Source: an uncultured Tidjanibacter sp. (GTDB lineage Bacteria; Bacteroidota; Bacteroidia; Bacteroidales; Rikenellaceae). From it: a DNA stretch of 64,000 bases. Location: positions 1-64,000 of the forward strand of contig CALVCL010000003.1 in NCBI GenBank assembly GCA_944326085.1, read 5' to 3'. Below the pieces are notes generated by a model that searched no databases, had not been told where the DNA came from, and saw only the letters and a list, made by a program, of their open reading frames with translations. This document shows positions 17,655-28,022 of the stretch, piece after piece; within the stretch, counting starts at the first letter, position 1; the number at the start of each line of letters is the position of its first letter. The position numbers and the translations under genes are program-made.

Positions 17655-19859
17655 CTAAAGAATTCTTTTTACCTTTTCTATACCTTTGATATTATCTACA
17701 CTCTTCATAAGCGCATTTAAGTTCTCTGTATCCTTTACATATACACTGACCTTACCCTCAAATATACCATCATGGCTTTGTATTGCCAACTCCCTTATGT
17801 TTATTCCAAGTTCCACTGTGATGACTTGAGACAGATCCACGAGAATACCTATCCTGTCAATGCCACGTATCTCAACTTCAGCCAAATATGATTCGGCCTT
17901 ATAGCTCGACCATTTTATGCTTGATACAATGTTTTCTCCATGTTGCGATGCCAGTCTAGTAACTTCTTCACATCCAGCCTTATGCACTACAATAGTATTG
18001 GTTTCAGGGTTACGATATCCTACTATTTCATCTCCAGGTATAGGATTACAATCTTCCGCAATAACAAATTTCGGTGCATTACTGTCATTACTATTGTTAC
18101 CCACCAGCAAAGTAGTGCTATCCTTACCAGATTTGAACGGTTTCGTAAGTTGTATATCCCAGAACTTAAGGACTTTACTCATGGAATTCTGACGCAGTAC
18201 TTTATCTACAGAATCAAGATTGATGATACCAGACCCCAACTTACTGTAAAATTCATCCTTATTACTACATTCGTATGCCGGTAGCACCTTACGAAAAACT
18301 CGCGCACTCGGTTTTATGCCGAACTCGCGCATTTTCCTGTCAAACAACTCTATACCTCGTTCAACGTTATTCTCGCGCGAACGTTTCAGATATGTCGTTA
18401 TAGATTGCTTTGCTTTTGCGGTAGTGACATGCTCCAACCACTCCAAACTCGGAGTTGCATTGTCAGACGTTATTATTTCTACCTGGTCGCCATTCTTCAG
18501 AGTTTCATAAATAGACTCTATTTTGTGGTTAACCTTGGCACCAATGGCTTTGTTTCCAAGATTAGTATGTATATTGTAGGCAAAATCTAGCACTGTCGCC
18601 CCTTGTGGCATCTTGCGAGGTTCACCTTTGGGCGTGAATGCAACAATTTCACTCGTATATAATGTAAGACGCACATTGTCGAGGAATTCAACGGCATCGT
18701 CAGTCGGACCTTTCAACGCATTTTTGACTTCTTTCAGCCACTTGTCAAATTCATCCTCCGAACTGTGTTCCTGCTTGTACTTCCAATGTGCTGCAAATCC
18801 TCTTTCCGCTATTTCTTCCATACGTTCCGAGCGTATCTGCACCTCAGCCCATACTCCGTTTGGTCCCATGACAGTTGCATGCAGAGCTTCGTATCCATTG
18901 GCCTTAGGAAAGTTCACCCAGTCTCTAATACGGTCAGGTTTTGGGGGATATATGTCAGTTATTAAAGAATATATGTGCCAACACTGTGATTTTTCAGGTA
19001 TCAACTCTGTTGGCTTGAAGACTATGCGTATAGCAAAAAGATCGTAAATATCCTCAAATGCAATGCCTTTCCGTTGCATTTTCGACCAAATGGAGAATAC
19101 GCTCTTTACACGTCCGACTATTGTGCAGTCTATGCCGCTTTCGTGCAATCTTTGCCTTATGGGGGCAATAAAGCGTTCGATAAACTCCAAACGGTCGTGT
19201 TCGGTAGCATTAAGCTTATCTGCAATCTCGAAATACTGTTCCGGATAACGATATTTAAGACTGAGATCCTCAAGTTCGGTTTTTATTGCATATAAGCCGA
19301 GACGATATGCAAGTGGAGCAAATAGATAAAGTGTCTCGCTAGATATTTTTATCTGTTTGTCGCGTGGCATCGATGCCATTGTACGCATATTGTGCAGACG
19401 GTCAGCTATCTTGATAAGAATTACACGAACATCATCGGACAGTGTCAGCAACACTTTACGGAAATATGCAGCCTGCTTGGATGTGTCAGAGTTTACTACC
19501 CCTGCCATTTTTGTAAGGCCGTCAACCATATAGGCAATTTTCTCTCCGAATATGGTTTCTATCTCTTCAACCGTATATTCCGTATCCTCAACCACATCGT
19601 GCAATAATGCGGCTGCAACAGATTTAGCCCCCAACCCTATTTCGTCGACAACTATTTTAGCTACTGCAATCGGATGCAGTATATAAGGTTCTCCGCTACG
19701 GCGCAATACTCCCTTATGGGCTTCTTTAGCCAAGAAAAAAGCCTTGCGTATCAATTCCCACTCCTCTTCTTTCTTGACTGTTTTGGCGCACGAAGCCAAA
19801 AGGTCGTTAAATCTGTCGGTAATAATGATTTCGTGTTCTTCCGTATAGCCTGCTGCCAT
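17655..19859 (-). CDS. rsh: Bifunctional (p)ppGpp synthetase/hydrolase (Rsh)
   Basis: A 734-residue RelA/SpoT homologue controlling the stringent response. The hydrolase HD domain (about 45-200) keeps the key residues H62, H87-D88 and E91-D92 (LLHDVVEDT), so hydrolysis is expected. The synthetase domain (about 240-380) has DIYDLFAIRIV and the YEALHATVMGP block. A TGS domain (about 400-460, FTPKGEPRKMPQGATVLDFAY) and a C-terminal ACT domain (about 660-734) follow. A clear ribosome binding site AGGAG lies upstream of the ATG, unusual for this genome. It is the first gene of a three-gene operon. Confidence 0.96.
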   Translation of the reverse strand: MAAGYTEEHEIIITDRFNDLLASCAKTVKKEEEWELIRKAFFLAKEAHKGVLRRSGEPYILHPIAVAKIVVDEIGLGAKSVAAALLHDVVEDTEYTVEEIETIFGEKIAYMVDGLTKMAGVVNSDTSKQAAYFRKVLLTLSDDVRVILIKIADRLHNMRTMASMPRDKQIKISSETLYLFAPLAYRLGLYAIKTELEDLSLKYRYPEQYFEIADKLNATEHDRLEFIERFIAPIRQRLHESGIDCTIVGRVKSVFSIWSKMQRKGIAFEDIYDLFAIRIVFKPTELIPEKSQCWHIYSLITDIYPPKPDRIRDWVNFPKANGYEALHATVMGPNGVWAEVQIRSERMEEIAERGFAAHWKYKQEHSSEDEFDKWLKEVKNALKGPTDDAVEFLDNVRLTLYTSEIVAFTPKGEPRKMPQGATVLDFAYNIHTNLGNKAIGAKVNHKIESIYETLKNGDQVEIITSDNATPSLEWLEHVTTAKAKQSITTYLKRSRENNVERGIELFDRKMREFGIKPSARVFRKVLPAYECSNKDEFYSKLGSGIINLDSVDKVLRQNSMSKVLKFWDIQLTKPFKSGKDSTTLLVGNNSNDSNAPKFVIAEDCNPIPGDEIVGYRNPETNTIVVHKAGCEEVTRLASQHGENIVSSIKWSSYKAESYLAEVEIRGIDRIGILVDLSQVITVELGINIRELAIQSHDGIFEGKVSVYVKDTENLNALMKSVDNIKGIEKVKRIL

Positions 19860-19881
19860 ATTTACTCCTCTTTACTTTAAT

Positions 19882-19914
19882 GTTTCCGCCTCACCATGAA
19901 TGTGAGACGGAAAC
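19882..19914 (-). terminator. Terminator-like inverted repeat after recA
   Basis: A 13-bp stem with one mismatch (19882-19894 with 19902-19914) lies between the recA stop and the rsh start. The following T-run is weak, so read-through into rsh is possible. Confidence 0.6.
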
Positions 19915-19933
19915 ACTTGTTTATCGGGCTGAC

Positions 19934-20959
19934 TTATTTTGCCTGCCCGTTACGTGCCTCCATCATTGCAGCACGCACTTTACCCTCTATTTCATTGCAC
20001 AAAGGTTCGTCTTGTGACAACAATTCCTTGACCGCATCACGACCCTGTGCCAGTTTGCGGTCTCCGTAAGAATACCATGAGCCGCTCTTCTTGATAATAT
20101 TGAAATCAACGCCAAGGTCAATTATCTCTCCTATCTTGGAGATACCCTCACCGTACATGATATCAAATTCCGCACGGCGAAAAGGAGGTGCCACCTTATT
20201 CTTAACAACCTTCACCTTAGTCCTTGCTCCAAGCTGCTCCTCCCCATCCTTTATACTTGTCGACTTACGAATATCTATACGCACACTGGCATAAAATTTC
20301 AATGCATTACCTCCTGTCGTAGTCTCCGGACTGCCATATACTACCCCAATCTTATCACGCAACTGATTGATGAAAATACAAACTGTTTTAGTTTTGCTTA
20401 TACTTGCCGTTAACTTTCTCAAAGCCTGCGACATCAGCCTTGCCTGAAGGCCCATCTTTGAATCCCCCATGTCGCCCTCTATTTCAGCTTTAGGCGTTAA
20501 GGCAGCAACCGAGTCTATTACTATAATATCTATGGCACTTGAGCGAATGAGGCTATCAGCAATTTCAAGAGCCTGCTCTCCGTTGTCAGGCTGCGAGATC
20601 AACAGATTGTCGACATCTACACCAAGAGCCTGCGCATAGCTTCTATCGAACGCGTGTTCGGCATCTATGAATGCGGCAATACCACCTGCTTTCTGTGCTT
20701 CTGCAATGGCATGCAACGCTAATGTGGTTTTGCCTGAAGATTCAGGACCAAATATCTCGACAACCCTACCTTTAGGATAACCGCCAACTCCGAGAGCCAT
20801 ATCAAGCGTTATAGATCCTGATGGTATAACAGCGACCTTTTCCACACTGTCACTGTTCATTCTCATTACGGCCCCCTTGCCGAAATCCTTCTCTATTTTA
20901 TCAAGTACTGCGTTGAGCACTTTCAACTTGTCTGTATTAACCTCTTTTTTCTCTGTCAT
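19934..20959 (-). CDS. recA: Recombinase A
   Basis: A 341-residue RecA that drives homologous recombination and DNA-damage signalling. Walker [11 protein letters not shown] is at 71-80, Walker B is [10 protein letters not shown], and the L2 region [11 protein letters not shown]...[12 protein letters not shown] is conserved. Length and motifs are normal for bacteria. It stands alone; I could not identify a -7 element or an SOS box upstream. Confidence 0.98.
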   Translation of the reverse strand: MTEKKEVNTDKLKVLNAVLDKIEKDFGKGAVMRMNSDSVEKVAVIPSGSITLDMALGVGGYPKGRVVEIFGPESSGKTTLALHAIAEAQKAGGIAAFIDAEHAFDRSYAQALGVDVDNLLISQPDNGEQALEIADSLIRSSAIDIIVIDSVAALTPKAEIEGDMGDSKMGLQARLMSQALRKLTASISKTKTVCIFINQLRDKIGVVYGSPETTTGGNALKFYASVRIDIRKSTSIKDGEEQLGARTKVKVVKNKVAPPFRRAEFDIMYGEGISKIGEIIDLGVDFNIIKKSGSWYSYGDRKLAQGRDAVKELLSQDEPLCNEIEGKVRAAMMEARNGQAK

Positions 20960-21263
20960 ATCCCCAAACAGTGGTTTTTATTGTATAATCATCGTTATTT
21001 AATATCGTTCAATATGCCAACCATCTTCCAACAGGAAACAATATCCATTGTAAAAATACTAAAAAGTTATGTAATGTCAAAAGTCAATTTATATTTTAAC
21101 ATTATACAAGACGCCTATACAGACAGCATCCAAATCCCGATTTACAAACAATCATAACTACCATACAACACAACATCGCCCTACTCCATCATCATAGGCG
21201 CTTACATATACGTTTTTAATTAAAATATTACATATATTTACGGTCACAAAACTTAAAAAAACA
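20960..21263. other. Divergent recA-panB intergenic region
   Basis: About 300 AT-rich bases separate recA (minus) and panB (plus). The only element I can support is TATATTTA at 21233-21240, one base off the -7 consensus, 23 bases before the panB ATG. I see no gene or RNA here. Confidence 0.4.
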
Positions 21264-22079
21264 ATGTCTACCGAAGGAACCTTAAGGCCTGTAACTACAC
21301 ACCGTCTGGCTGAAATGAAAAGCCGTGGTGAGAAAATATCTATGCTGACTGCCTATGACTATTCCATGGCCAAGATACTTGACCGCGCAGGAATAGACAT
21401 AATTCTCATTGGCGATTCGGCCGCAAATGTAATGGCCGGATACACCACTACCGTCCCGATGACACTCGACAAGATGATATACCATGCTCAATCGGTAACA
21501 CGAGCTACTGAACGTGCATTGGTTGTTGTTGATATGCCGTTTGGAACATACCAAGGCAACTCAAAAGAAGCCCTGGCATCTGCTGTAAGAATAATGAAGG
21601 AGACCGAAGCAGGGGCAGTAAAGCTTGAAGGAGGTTGTGAAATTTTGGAATCTGTCGACCGCATATTGAGTGCAGGAATCCCTGTAATGGGACACCTCGG
21701 CCTCACTCCGCAGTCTATACACAAATATGGCACATATGCCGTACGCGCAAAAAGCGACGAAGAAGCCCAAAAACTTGTCGAAGATGCCAAACTTCTTGAA
21801 AAGGCTGGTTGCTTCGGCATAGTTCTCGAGAAGATACCTGCATCATTGGCAGGACGTGTTGCGAAAGAATTGGCCATCCCTATAATTGGCATCGGTGCAG
21901 GACGTTATGTAGACGGACAAGTCCTGGTCGCACACGACATGCTTGGTATCAACAATGAATTCTCCCCTCGTTTTTTACGCCGCTATGCCAACCTCGCGGA
22001 TATTATGTCGGAGGCATTCACCAATTACATAGCTGATGTAAAAAGCGGCAATTTCCCTTCCGATAACGAGCAATACTAA
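21264..22079 (+). CDS. panB: Ketopantoate hydroxymethyltransferase
   Basis: A 271-residue PanB, which makes ketopantoate from 2-oxoisovalerate and methylene-tetrahydrofolate in pantothenate/CoA synthesis. The metal-binding and active-site blocks are conserved: [38 protein letters not shown] and the late [15 protein letters not shown]. It is transcribed alone and ends in a strong terminator. Other pan genes are not in the window. Confidence 0.97.
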   Translation: MSTEGTLRPVTTHRLAEMKSRGEKISMLTAYDYSMAKILDRAGIDIILIGDSAANVMAGYTTTVPMTLDKMIYHAQSVTRATERALVVVDMPFGTYQGNSKEALASAVRIMKETEAGAVKLEGGCEILESVDRILSAGIPVMGHLGLTPQSIHKYGTYAVRAKSDEEAQKLVEDAKLLEKAGCFGIVLEKIPASLAGRVAKELAIPIIGIGAGRYVDGQVLVAHDMLGINNEFSPRFLRRYANLADIMSEAFTNYIADVKSGNFPSDNEQY

Positions 22080-22095
22080 ATACTTCATAAAGCAC

Positions 22096-22127
22096 AAAAA
22101 GGCGCAGTCAAAAACTGCGCCTTTTTT
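22096..22127. terminator. Bidirectional terminator between panB and htpG
   Basis: GGCGCAGT (22101-22108) pairs with ACTGCGCC (22114-22121), flanked by A5 on the left and T6 on the right. It therefore works as an intrinsic terminator in both directions. Confidence 0.9.
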
Positions 22128-22146
22128 CGTTTACCGGATAAATATG

Positions 22147-24207
22147 TTATTTTTCAATAAGCTCAACACTTCTCTTGATGAAATTTGTCAGTTGCTCGCC
22201 TTTCAACATACCGTTCGACAATAAAGCAAGGTCAACTAACTGTTTTACAAGTTTATTGTTGCCACCTATTTCAAGCAAACGTTCAGTACGTTGACGCCGC
22301 AAATCATTGAGTTTTTTGTCAATATCGTCATGCTGTTGTTTTTCTTCCGCAGTCAAATCAACTTCCTTCTTATCCTTAAGCAATTCCGTTAAGCTGTTTT
22401 GCTGTTTCTGCGCACTGTCAATTTTGCCGTTTATGGTCTGCAACTTATCACCATACTCCTTTTCAACTTCATCTAGAATATCTATTACAAGCGGATGATT
22501 GGCATTGACAGCTATCGTATAGTTATCCGGCATCTGGCCATAGAACTGGCTCATACTACCACCGTTCATCACAGCCATCTCCTTCATACGACGCATATAT
22601 TCATTTTGCGTAATAGTCACTGGCGCATCATTTTGGGACATTGGTTCAAATACGACATTATATACCGACTTCTGGTCTTTAGGCAACTGACTTTCAAATA
22701 CGGGACGCAATATATCCTGTTGCTCCGAACTAAGCGACATTGACATGTTGTCATCCTTATCAATAAGCCTCTCAACAACATCCGAATCTACACGCACGAA
22801 ACGGCTATCTTCCCATTTGTGCTCACACCAACTAATAAAGTGATTGTCGAGCTGACCGTCCATAAGAAGCACATCGTAACCTTTTTCCTTCGCTCCCATG
22901 ATAAATGAATGTTTGGCAGCGACATCATCGGTGTATATATAGATAACCGTTTTATGCTTGTCGGTCTGAACATCCTTGACCTTATCCTTATACTCTCCAA
23001 TTGTAAAGTATTTACCATCCACGTTTTTGAGGAGCATGAAGTTTTCCGCCTTTTCCGCAAACTTTTCATCGGTTATAATACCGTACTCGATAAATATTTT
23101 CAAGTCATCCCATTTCCCTTCATACTCTTCACGCTTGTTATTAAACAGCTCCTGAAGTTTTTCAGAGACCTTACGTGTAATATAGCCGGATATCTTACGC
23201 ACATTGCCGTCACTCTGCAAATAGCTTCGAGACACATTCAACGGAATATCTGGCGAGTCAATTACGCCATGCAGCAGTGTGAGAAACTCAGGCACAATTC
23301 CTTCAACAGAATCGGTCACATATACCTGATTGCTGTAAAGCTGTATCTTGTTTTTCTGTATCTCGAAATTGTTGTGGATTTTCGGGAAATACAATATACC
23401 GGTCAGGTGAAACGGATAATCTATATTAAGGTGTATCCAGAACATTGGGTCATCAATTCCTGGATACATGTTACGGTAAAACTCTTTGTACTGTTCTTCC
23501 GTAACATCGCTAGGATTGTGCACCCACAACGGGTCGGTATCATTTACGATATAATTCTTATCGATATCAACATACTTGCCATCCTTCCACTCTTGTTCCT
23601 TGCCACAGGCAATCGGTATCGGCAGAAAACGGCAATATTTGCGCAGCATACCGCGTATTCTGTCCTGACTGGCGAACTCGGCACAATCTTCCGACAGATG
23701 CAGGACTATATCCGTACCACGGCTACGCTTCTCGCTTCTTTCGGTCATAGTGAATTCCGGATTACCTTCACAGGTCCATACTACAGTCGGAGCCTCTTCA
23801 TTGTACGACTGCGTAATGACCTCTACCTTATCTGCCACCATGAAGGCAGAATAGAATCCAAGTCCGAAATGACCTATAATACTCTGGTTCTTGTATTTTG
23901 CCATGAACTCCTCGGCACCCGAAAAGGCTATTTGGTTGATATACTTTTCAACCTCTTCAGCCGTCATACCAAGGCCAGCATCGGAAATCGTCAACATACG
24001 ATTGTCGCTGTCTGCTGTTACCTTGATTGTAAGATCACCAAGCTCTCCATGATACTCCCCCGTCGATACAAGGGTTTTAAGTTTTTGAGTTGCATCTACC
24101 GCATTGGAAACAAGTTCGCGCAGGAATATTTCGTGATCTGAATAAAGAAATTTCTTTATAATGGGGAATATGTTTTCAGTCGTAACCCCTATTTTGCCAT
24201 TTTGCAT
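22147..24207 (-). CDS. htpG: Molecular chaperone HtpG (Hsp90)
   Basis: A 686-residue Hsp90. The ATP-binding domain shows ELVSNAVDATQKL, ISDAGLGM and GHFGLGFYSAFMVAD. The middle domain carries GVIDSPDIPLNVSRSYLQ, and the C-terminal dimerisation domain follows. I prefer the ATG at 24207 (MQNGKIGVTTENIF), the usual start in Bacteroidetes. An in-frame ATG at 24231 would add 8 residues and cannot be excluded. It probably has its own promoter, since 145 bases separate it from the thioesterase gene upstream. Confidence 0.96.
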   Translation of the reverse strand: MQNGKIGVTTENIFPIIKKFLYSDHEIFLRELVSNAVDATQKLKTLVSTGEYHGELGDLTIKVTADSDNRMLTISDAGLGMTAEEVEKYINQIAFSGAEEFMAKYKNQSIIGHFGLGFYSAFMVADKVEVITQSYNEEAPTVVWTCEGNPEFTMTERSEKRSRGTDIVLHLSEDCAEFASQDRIRGMLRKYCRFLPIPIACGKEQEWKDGKYVDIDKNYIVNDTDPLWVHNPSDVTEEQYKEFYRNMYPGIDDPMFWIHLNIDYPFHLTGILYFPKIHNNFEIQKNKIQLYSNQVYVTDSVEGIVPEFLTLLHGVIDSPDIPLNVSRSYLQSDGNVRKISGYITRKVSEKLQELFNNKREEYEGKWDDLKIFIEYGIITDEKFAEKAENFMLLKNVDGKYFTIGEYKDKVKDVQTDKHKTVIYIYTDDVAAKHSFIMGAKEKGYDVLLMDGQLDNHFISWCEHKWEDSRFVRVDSDVVERLIDKDDNMSMSLSSEQQDILRPVFESQLPKDQKSVYNVVFEPMSQNDAPVTITQNEYMRRMKEMAVMNGGSMSQFYGQMPDNYTIAVNANHPLVIDILDEVEKEYGDKLQTINGKIDSAQKQQNSLTELLKDKKEVDLTAEEKQQHDDIDKKLNDLRRQRTERLLEIGGNNKLVKQLVDLALLSNGMLKGEQLTNFIKRSVELIEK

Positions 24208-24352
24208 ATCTGTTTGTTTTAGATTATTCATGCATATACATTACTCCAACACAAACAGTATGCCAGCGTCAATACCATGACATTGTGCCACGTTACAAAT
24301 GCCACACTGACAGCCGCGCGTTACTATGGTTGTCTAAATGGCATACCGACCG

Positions 24353-24748
24353 TCAATATCCAAACAGATCCAGAAACCATTTCGGTGCGCGTATAGGTTT
24401 ACGCGAAACGGCATCTACAAATACGAGAACCACACTTCCCGTATTGACGAGCACACCAGCTTCGTTGTATATTTCATGTGTAAAAGTCAGTTTCACACCA
24501 GGCTTTTCAGGTATATGTGTCTTAATGGTCAACACATCATCATAATATGCCGGAGATATATATTTCATGTTTACTTCACGTACTGGCAACATGACACCGC
24601 GTTGTTCCATTTCCTTGTATGAAATACCGCGCTCACGCATCATTTCGGTACGAGCGACTTCATAGTAGTTCACATAATTGGAGTGATGTACCACCCCCAT
24701 CTGGTCGGTCTCCTTATATCGTACCCTTACTTTTACTTCTGCATCCAT
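24353..24748 (-). CDS. Acyl-CoA thioesterase, YbgC/4HBT family
   Basis: A 131-residue hot-dog thioesterase with the 4HBT signature YKETDQMGVVHHSNYVNYYEVAR (catalytic Asp in the ETDQMG segment). It hydrolyses short acyl-CoA or related thioesters; the substrate is unknown. The ATG at 24748 is chosen; a TTG three codons upstream also fits. It follows ribF by 9 bases and ends the minus-strand dnaN-to-thioesterase gene cluster. Confidence 0.92.
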   Translation of the reverse strand: MDAEVKVRVRYKETDQMGVVHHSNYVNYYEVARTEMMRERGISYKEMEQRGVMLPVREVNMKYISPAYYDDVLTIKTHIPEKPGVKLTFTHEIYNEAGVLVNTGSVVLVFVDAVSRKPIRAPKWFLDLFGY

Positions 24749-24757
24749 AACAATCAA

Positions 24758-25525
24758 TTACAAAAATGTCACCAACAAATCTGTGACGGCACTTCCAGTA
24801 CCTCTCACAAGTCTGACAGTACCTGCATCATCTATTTCCGCTACGTCTTTCAACAAACATGCATCATTGCGTACTTCGACAGGATATTTGCCGGATGGTG
24901 GCAACAACTTGTCATTGCAAACTGACAGTACACTACCTGTATTATCTGTATCGGCAATTAAAATATAGCCTCTTGTCAAAAACTCGGCTGCTTTGGTCAT
25001 TTCGCCCCGCCCTATTAGACTGCGAATGATAGTAGAACTAACCTTTTCGTCGTGCACATCGTGACGCTCCACACATTCAGCAATAAATCCCAACCTTGGC
25101 TGCCATACTCTTAAAGTTTCAATATCCCCCTTTCTGTCGCTTCCAAACCGATGATTGTACCCGACAACGAAATAACGCATGCCGATACAATCGACTAAAA
25201 CATTCGACAGGAATTCATAAGCAGTCATATTGGAGAACTCTGCGGTAAAGGGCAGTACAACCACATTGTCTATCCCTGCCTCATTCAACAGGAAAAGCTT
25301 CTCCTGCAATGTATTGAGCAACTTTATATCTCCTCCATTCGGCAACACCTGACGCGGATGAGGCCAAAATGTAACAACCACACTCTCCCCCTTCATATCT
25401 GCGGCACGCGCCTTTACAGTATTGAGCAATACCCGATGCCCGAAATGTACTCCGTCATAAGACCCTACCGTCACCACTGGATTTTGCAATATCGGTATAT
25501 CTTCAACGGAATAAAATACTCTCAT
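24758..25525 (-). CDS. ribF: RibF-like FAD synthetase with degenerate kinase domain
   Basis: A 255-residue protein whose N-terminal FMN adenylyltransferase domain is intact: VGSYDGVHFGH at 20-30, FWPHPRQVL, VGYNHRFGSDRKG and KVSSTIIRSLIGRG. RibF is usually about 310 residues with a C-terminal riboflavin kinase carrying G-x-x-x-G-x-P-T-A-N. Here that motif is missing. The protein goes from FLTRGYILIAD directly to LLPPSGKYPVEV, which resembles the later kinase strand. I infer that it makes FAD but probably cannot phosphorylate riboflavin, so a second kinase would be needed. It lies between rex and the thioesterase gene. Confidence 0.85.
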   Translation of the reverse strand: MRVFYSVEDIPILQNPVVTVGSYDGVHFGHRVLLNTVKARAADMKGESVVVTFWPHPRQVLPNGGDIKLLNTLQEKLFLLNEAGIDNVVVLPFTAEFSNMTAYEFLSNVLVDCIGMRYFVVGYNHRFGSDRKGDIETLRVWQPRLGFIAECVERHDVHDEKVSSTIIRSLIGRGEMTKAAEFLTRGYILIADTDNTGSVLSVCNDKLLPPSGKYPVEVRNDACLLKDVAEIDDAGTVRLVRGTGSAVTDLLVTFL

Positions 25526-25535
25526 AACTCGACTA

Positions 25536-26180
25536 CTACATTTCGTTATTCTCCTCGTTCTCTTTCACGAAGTATGCCACCTTTTCAAGAAGTGTGGTGA
25601 TATCATAATTCTCTACCACAATACCCAACGGAAAGTTGAGAGGTTTCGAGGTAAAGTTAAGCACGCCTTTTATACCTGCATTAACAATTGGCACGACAAG
25701 TTCCGATGCCACCCGCGAAGGACACGACAATACGGCAATATTGATATCCAGATTTGAAACGTCTGTTTCGAAATCATTCATGCTGTAACACGGAATATCC
25801 TCTATCGTCTTGCCAACTTTGTCAGGATCAACGTCAAATGCAGCTACAATTTTAAGGTTCAATCCTTTGGAGTTAAAATAGCGCGTAATAGCCTGTCCCA
25901 GATGCCCCATACCGATAACAGCAATATTCATAGGCGTCGGACTGTCGAGGATACCGTTAATAAAATCTATCAACACCTCCACATCATATCCTTTTTTTGT
26001 ATCGCTCGAGAAACCGATAAGCATCAAATCTCTGCGTACCTGCACTGCAGTAATTCCATGCATACCGGCAAGCACATGTGAAAATATGTGTGAAATCCCC
26101 TGCTTGTGCAGGTTCATCAATGTACGTCTGTATTCACTCAGTCGTTCAATAGTTTTCTCTGGTATGTTATTGCTCGGCAT
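25536..26180 (-). CDS. rex: Redox-sensing transcriptional repressor Rex
   Basis: A 214-residue Rex: an N-terminal winged helix (about 8-70, SHVLAGMHGITAVQVRRDLMLIGF) and a Rossmann domain with GMGHLGQAI (about 90-98). Rex senses the NADH/NAD+ ratio and represses fermentative and respiratory genes when NADH is low. It begins 6 bases after the LysM protein gene and 10 before ribF, so it is co-transcribed with both. I did not locate a confident Rex operator in the window. Confidence 0.95.
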   Translation of the reverse strand: MPSNNIPEKTIERLSEYRRTLMNLHKQGISHIFSHVLAGMHGITAVQVRRDLMLIGFSSDTKKGYDVEVLIDFINGILDSPTPMNIAVIGMGHLGQAITRYFNSKGLNLKIVAAFDVDPDKVGKTIEDIPCYSMNDFETDVSNLDINIAVLSCPSRVASELVVPIVNAGIKGVLNFTSKPLNFPLGIVVENYDITTLLEKVAYFVKENEENNEM

Positions 26181-26186
26181 AAAATT

Positions 26187-27977
26187 TCACTTTACAGTTA
26201 TAGTATAATCACTGCCGTATGTTACAAGCGGCCAATCCACATTATCTGTATTGCCATCATTTAGCGAGCGGAAAATGTACGGCGTTTGCAAAGGCGTTTC
26301 CACAACGCCTTTCAACACAGTCCAGCTGTCTGTCGCTGCGATTGTACCAAAGATTTTTACCGCATCATAACCACGATAGGAATAAAGTGTAGGTATGCGG
26401 CCGAATGCCTCTATATACCGTCTGTCGAAATCGACCACTGCCTCGCAGCCGCGGTCGGCATGATAAGAGGTCACGAACGACACATTCAACTTAAAGAACA
26501 GGTTGCGATCCAGATTTCTATAACGCGTCCACTTCGACGTTCCGATTACCTCTATATTTCCCATCGACAGCGAACGTGCCGTACGATTGTTCTGCACTGA
26601 ACTTAAAGCGGCCAATATCATATCCACACCTGTTTCATCGCCAGCCAATACGACAAACACATTCTCCGAACCACGCTGATTGACCAATGTATCTATCTGT
26701 TCCGGCGGTGTCCCCTTGAGATATTTAACATACTTGTAAGGTGTATTCCCGATAAGACCCTTTATCTGACGTTCAAATTCCATGTCAGTCACGGTCGAGG
26801 TGATAAATACAATATTCTTGTCTCCTTCCAGCAATGTCTTCAGTTTGCCGTAGCGGTATTCCGATGCAGGTGCCATTTGATACAATGTCGTACCGTACTG
26901 TTTGTCTACTTCAGCCAAAGGCGACACAACGGGAATTCCAGTCCGTTCTGAATACTTCATTACAGTCCCTATCTCATCTTCATATACAGGTCCTATGATA
27001 ACGTCTGATGTTCGAAATGCCTCCGTACGAATAATCTTACTGATTGCTTCCGGCGAATGCTCAGTATCAAACAGCGACATATTTACATTCAGACCCTGAC
27101 TGCGAAGTTCATTTGCAGCAATAAGCGCACCCTCGTAAAACTCCACAAAACCAGACCTTACGGCATTATCACCTGACGACAATGGCATAAGCATCGATAT
27201 ATCAACAGCCTCGGAAGTTCGGTTGAACACGTCCGCCAATTCATTATCAGCATGACCATGCTCTGCACCCCTATACTGCTGTTGGACAGCAGCTGGTTCT
27301 TCCCCACATATCGGTATTTTTAAAAGCACTCCTGCCTTCAATCCGTCCCTTACATCATTAACAGCCTCTATGTCCGCTATATCGACATCATATTGCTTGC
27401 TTATACCGTACAAAGTCTCTCCCATTTCAACCAAATGATATACATACTCATTTGAAACCTCAGACAATGTAAAAGCGAAACTGTCCATCTGTGCCATTAT
27501 TTGTTGCGGAGAAGTTTTATCAACCTCTGATTTGCGTATCAATAACTCCTGTCCTGCTTGCAGATATGAAGGATCAAGTCCTGGATTGTCTTCAATTAAC
27601 GTATTGATTGCAATCGAATACAACTTGGCAATACCGTATGCTGTCTCACCGGGCTGTACTATATGCTGAATGAAAGTACGCCGCAGTTTGCGACGTGACA
27701 TATTATGCTCCGGTATATCATTGCACACCAGCCTAACAACCTCACCAGCCTTAAGACCATCATTACGTACTGAAGGATTATCATCATATATTTTCTGTTC
27801 TGTAACGCCATACAGTTTGGAAAGTGAATATACCGTTTCACCGGAAGTCACTGTATGCAGGTAATAATCGATTCCTGCTATGCGCACCACTTCCCCTGAT
27901 TTACCATCAGGATTTCCCGCCACGATATCCATGACTGAAAACATCACAGCAGTTAATACAATAATCCACTTTCGCAT
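26187..27977 (-). CDS. Secreted triple-LysM protein with periplasmic-binding-like domain
   Basis: A 596-residue exported protein with an N-terminal signal peptide (1-21). Three LysM repeats follow (about 39-83, 103-147 and 179-223), each with the pattern V-x-x-G-E-T-x-Y-x-I/L-S/A-K-x-Y. A type I periplasmic-binding-protein-like domain (about 255-596) has DVIIGPVYEDEIGTV and IPVVSPLAEVD. LysM binds peptidoglycan, so the protein should be fixed to the cell wall and bind a small ligand or a partner. No transporter genes are adjacent, so ordinary ABC uptake is not supported. Confidence 0.85.
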   Translation of the reverse strand: MRKWIIVLTAVMFSVMDIVAGNPDGKSGEVVRIAGIDYYLHTVTSGETVYSLSKLYGVTEQKIYDDNPSVRNDGLKAGEVVRLVCNDIPEHNMSRRKLRRTFIQHIVQPGETAYGIAKLYSIAINTLIEDNPGLDPSYLQAGQELLIRKSEVDKTSPQQIMAQMDSFAFTLSEVSNEYVYHLVEMGETLYGISKQYDVDIADIEAVNDVRDGLKAGVLLKIPICGEEPAAVQQQYRGAEHGHADNELADVFNRTSEAVDISMLMPLSSGDNAVRSGFVEFYEGALIAANELRSQGLNVNMSLFDTEHSPEAISKIIRTEAFRTSDVIIGPVYEDEIGTVMKYSERTGIPVVSPLAEVDKQYGTTLYQMAPASEYRYGKLKTLLEGDKNIVFITSTVTDMEFERQIKGLIGNTPYKYVKYLKGTPPEQIDTLVNQRGSENVFVVLAGDETGVDMILAALSSVQNNRTARSLSMGNIEVIGTSKWTRYRNLDRNLFFKLNVSFVTSYHADRGCEAVVDFDRRYIEAFGRIPTLYSYRGYDAVKIFGTIAATDSWTVLKGVVETPLQTPYIFRSLNDGNTDNVDWPLVTYGSDYTITVK

Positions 27978-28022
27978 AATAGTTAAACTTTAGCTGACAT
28001 CACACAATGACAATATTATCAA

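Noticed and set aside
22909-24141. Open frame of 410 codons on the plus strand
   Set aside because: It lies entirely opposite htpG, whose protein has every Hsp90 motif, and the plus-strand translation has no domain or promoter.
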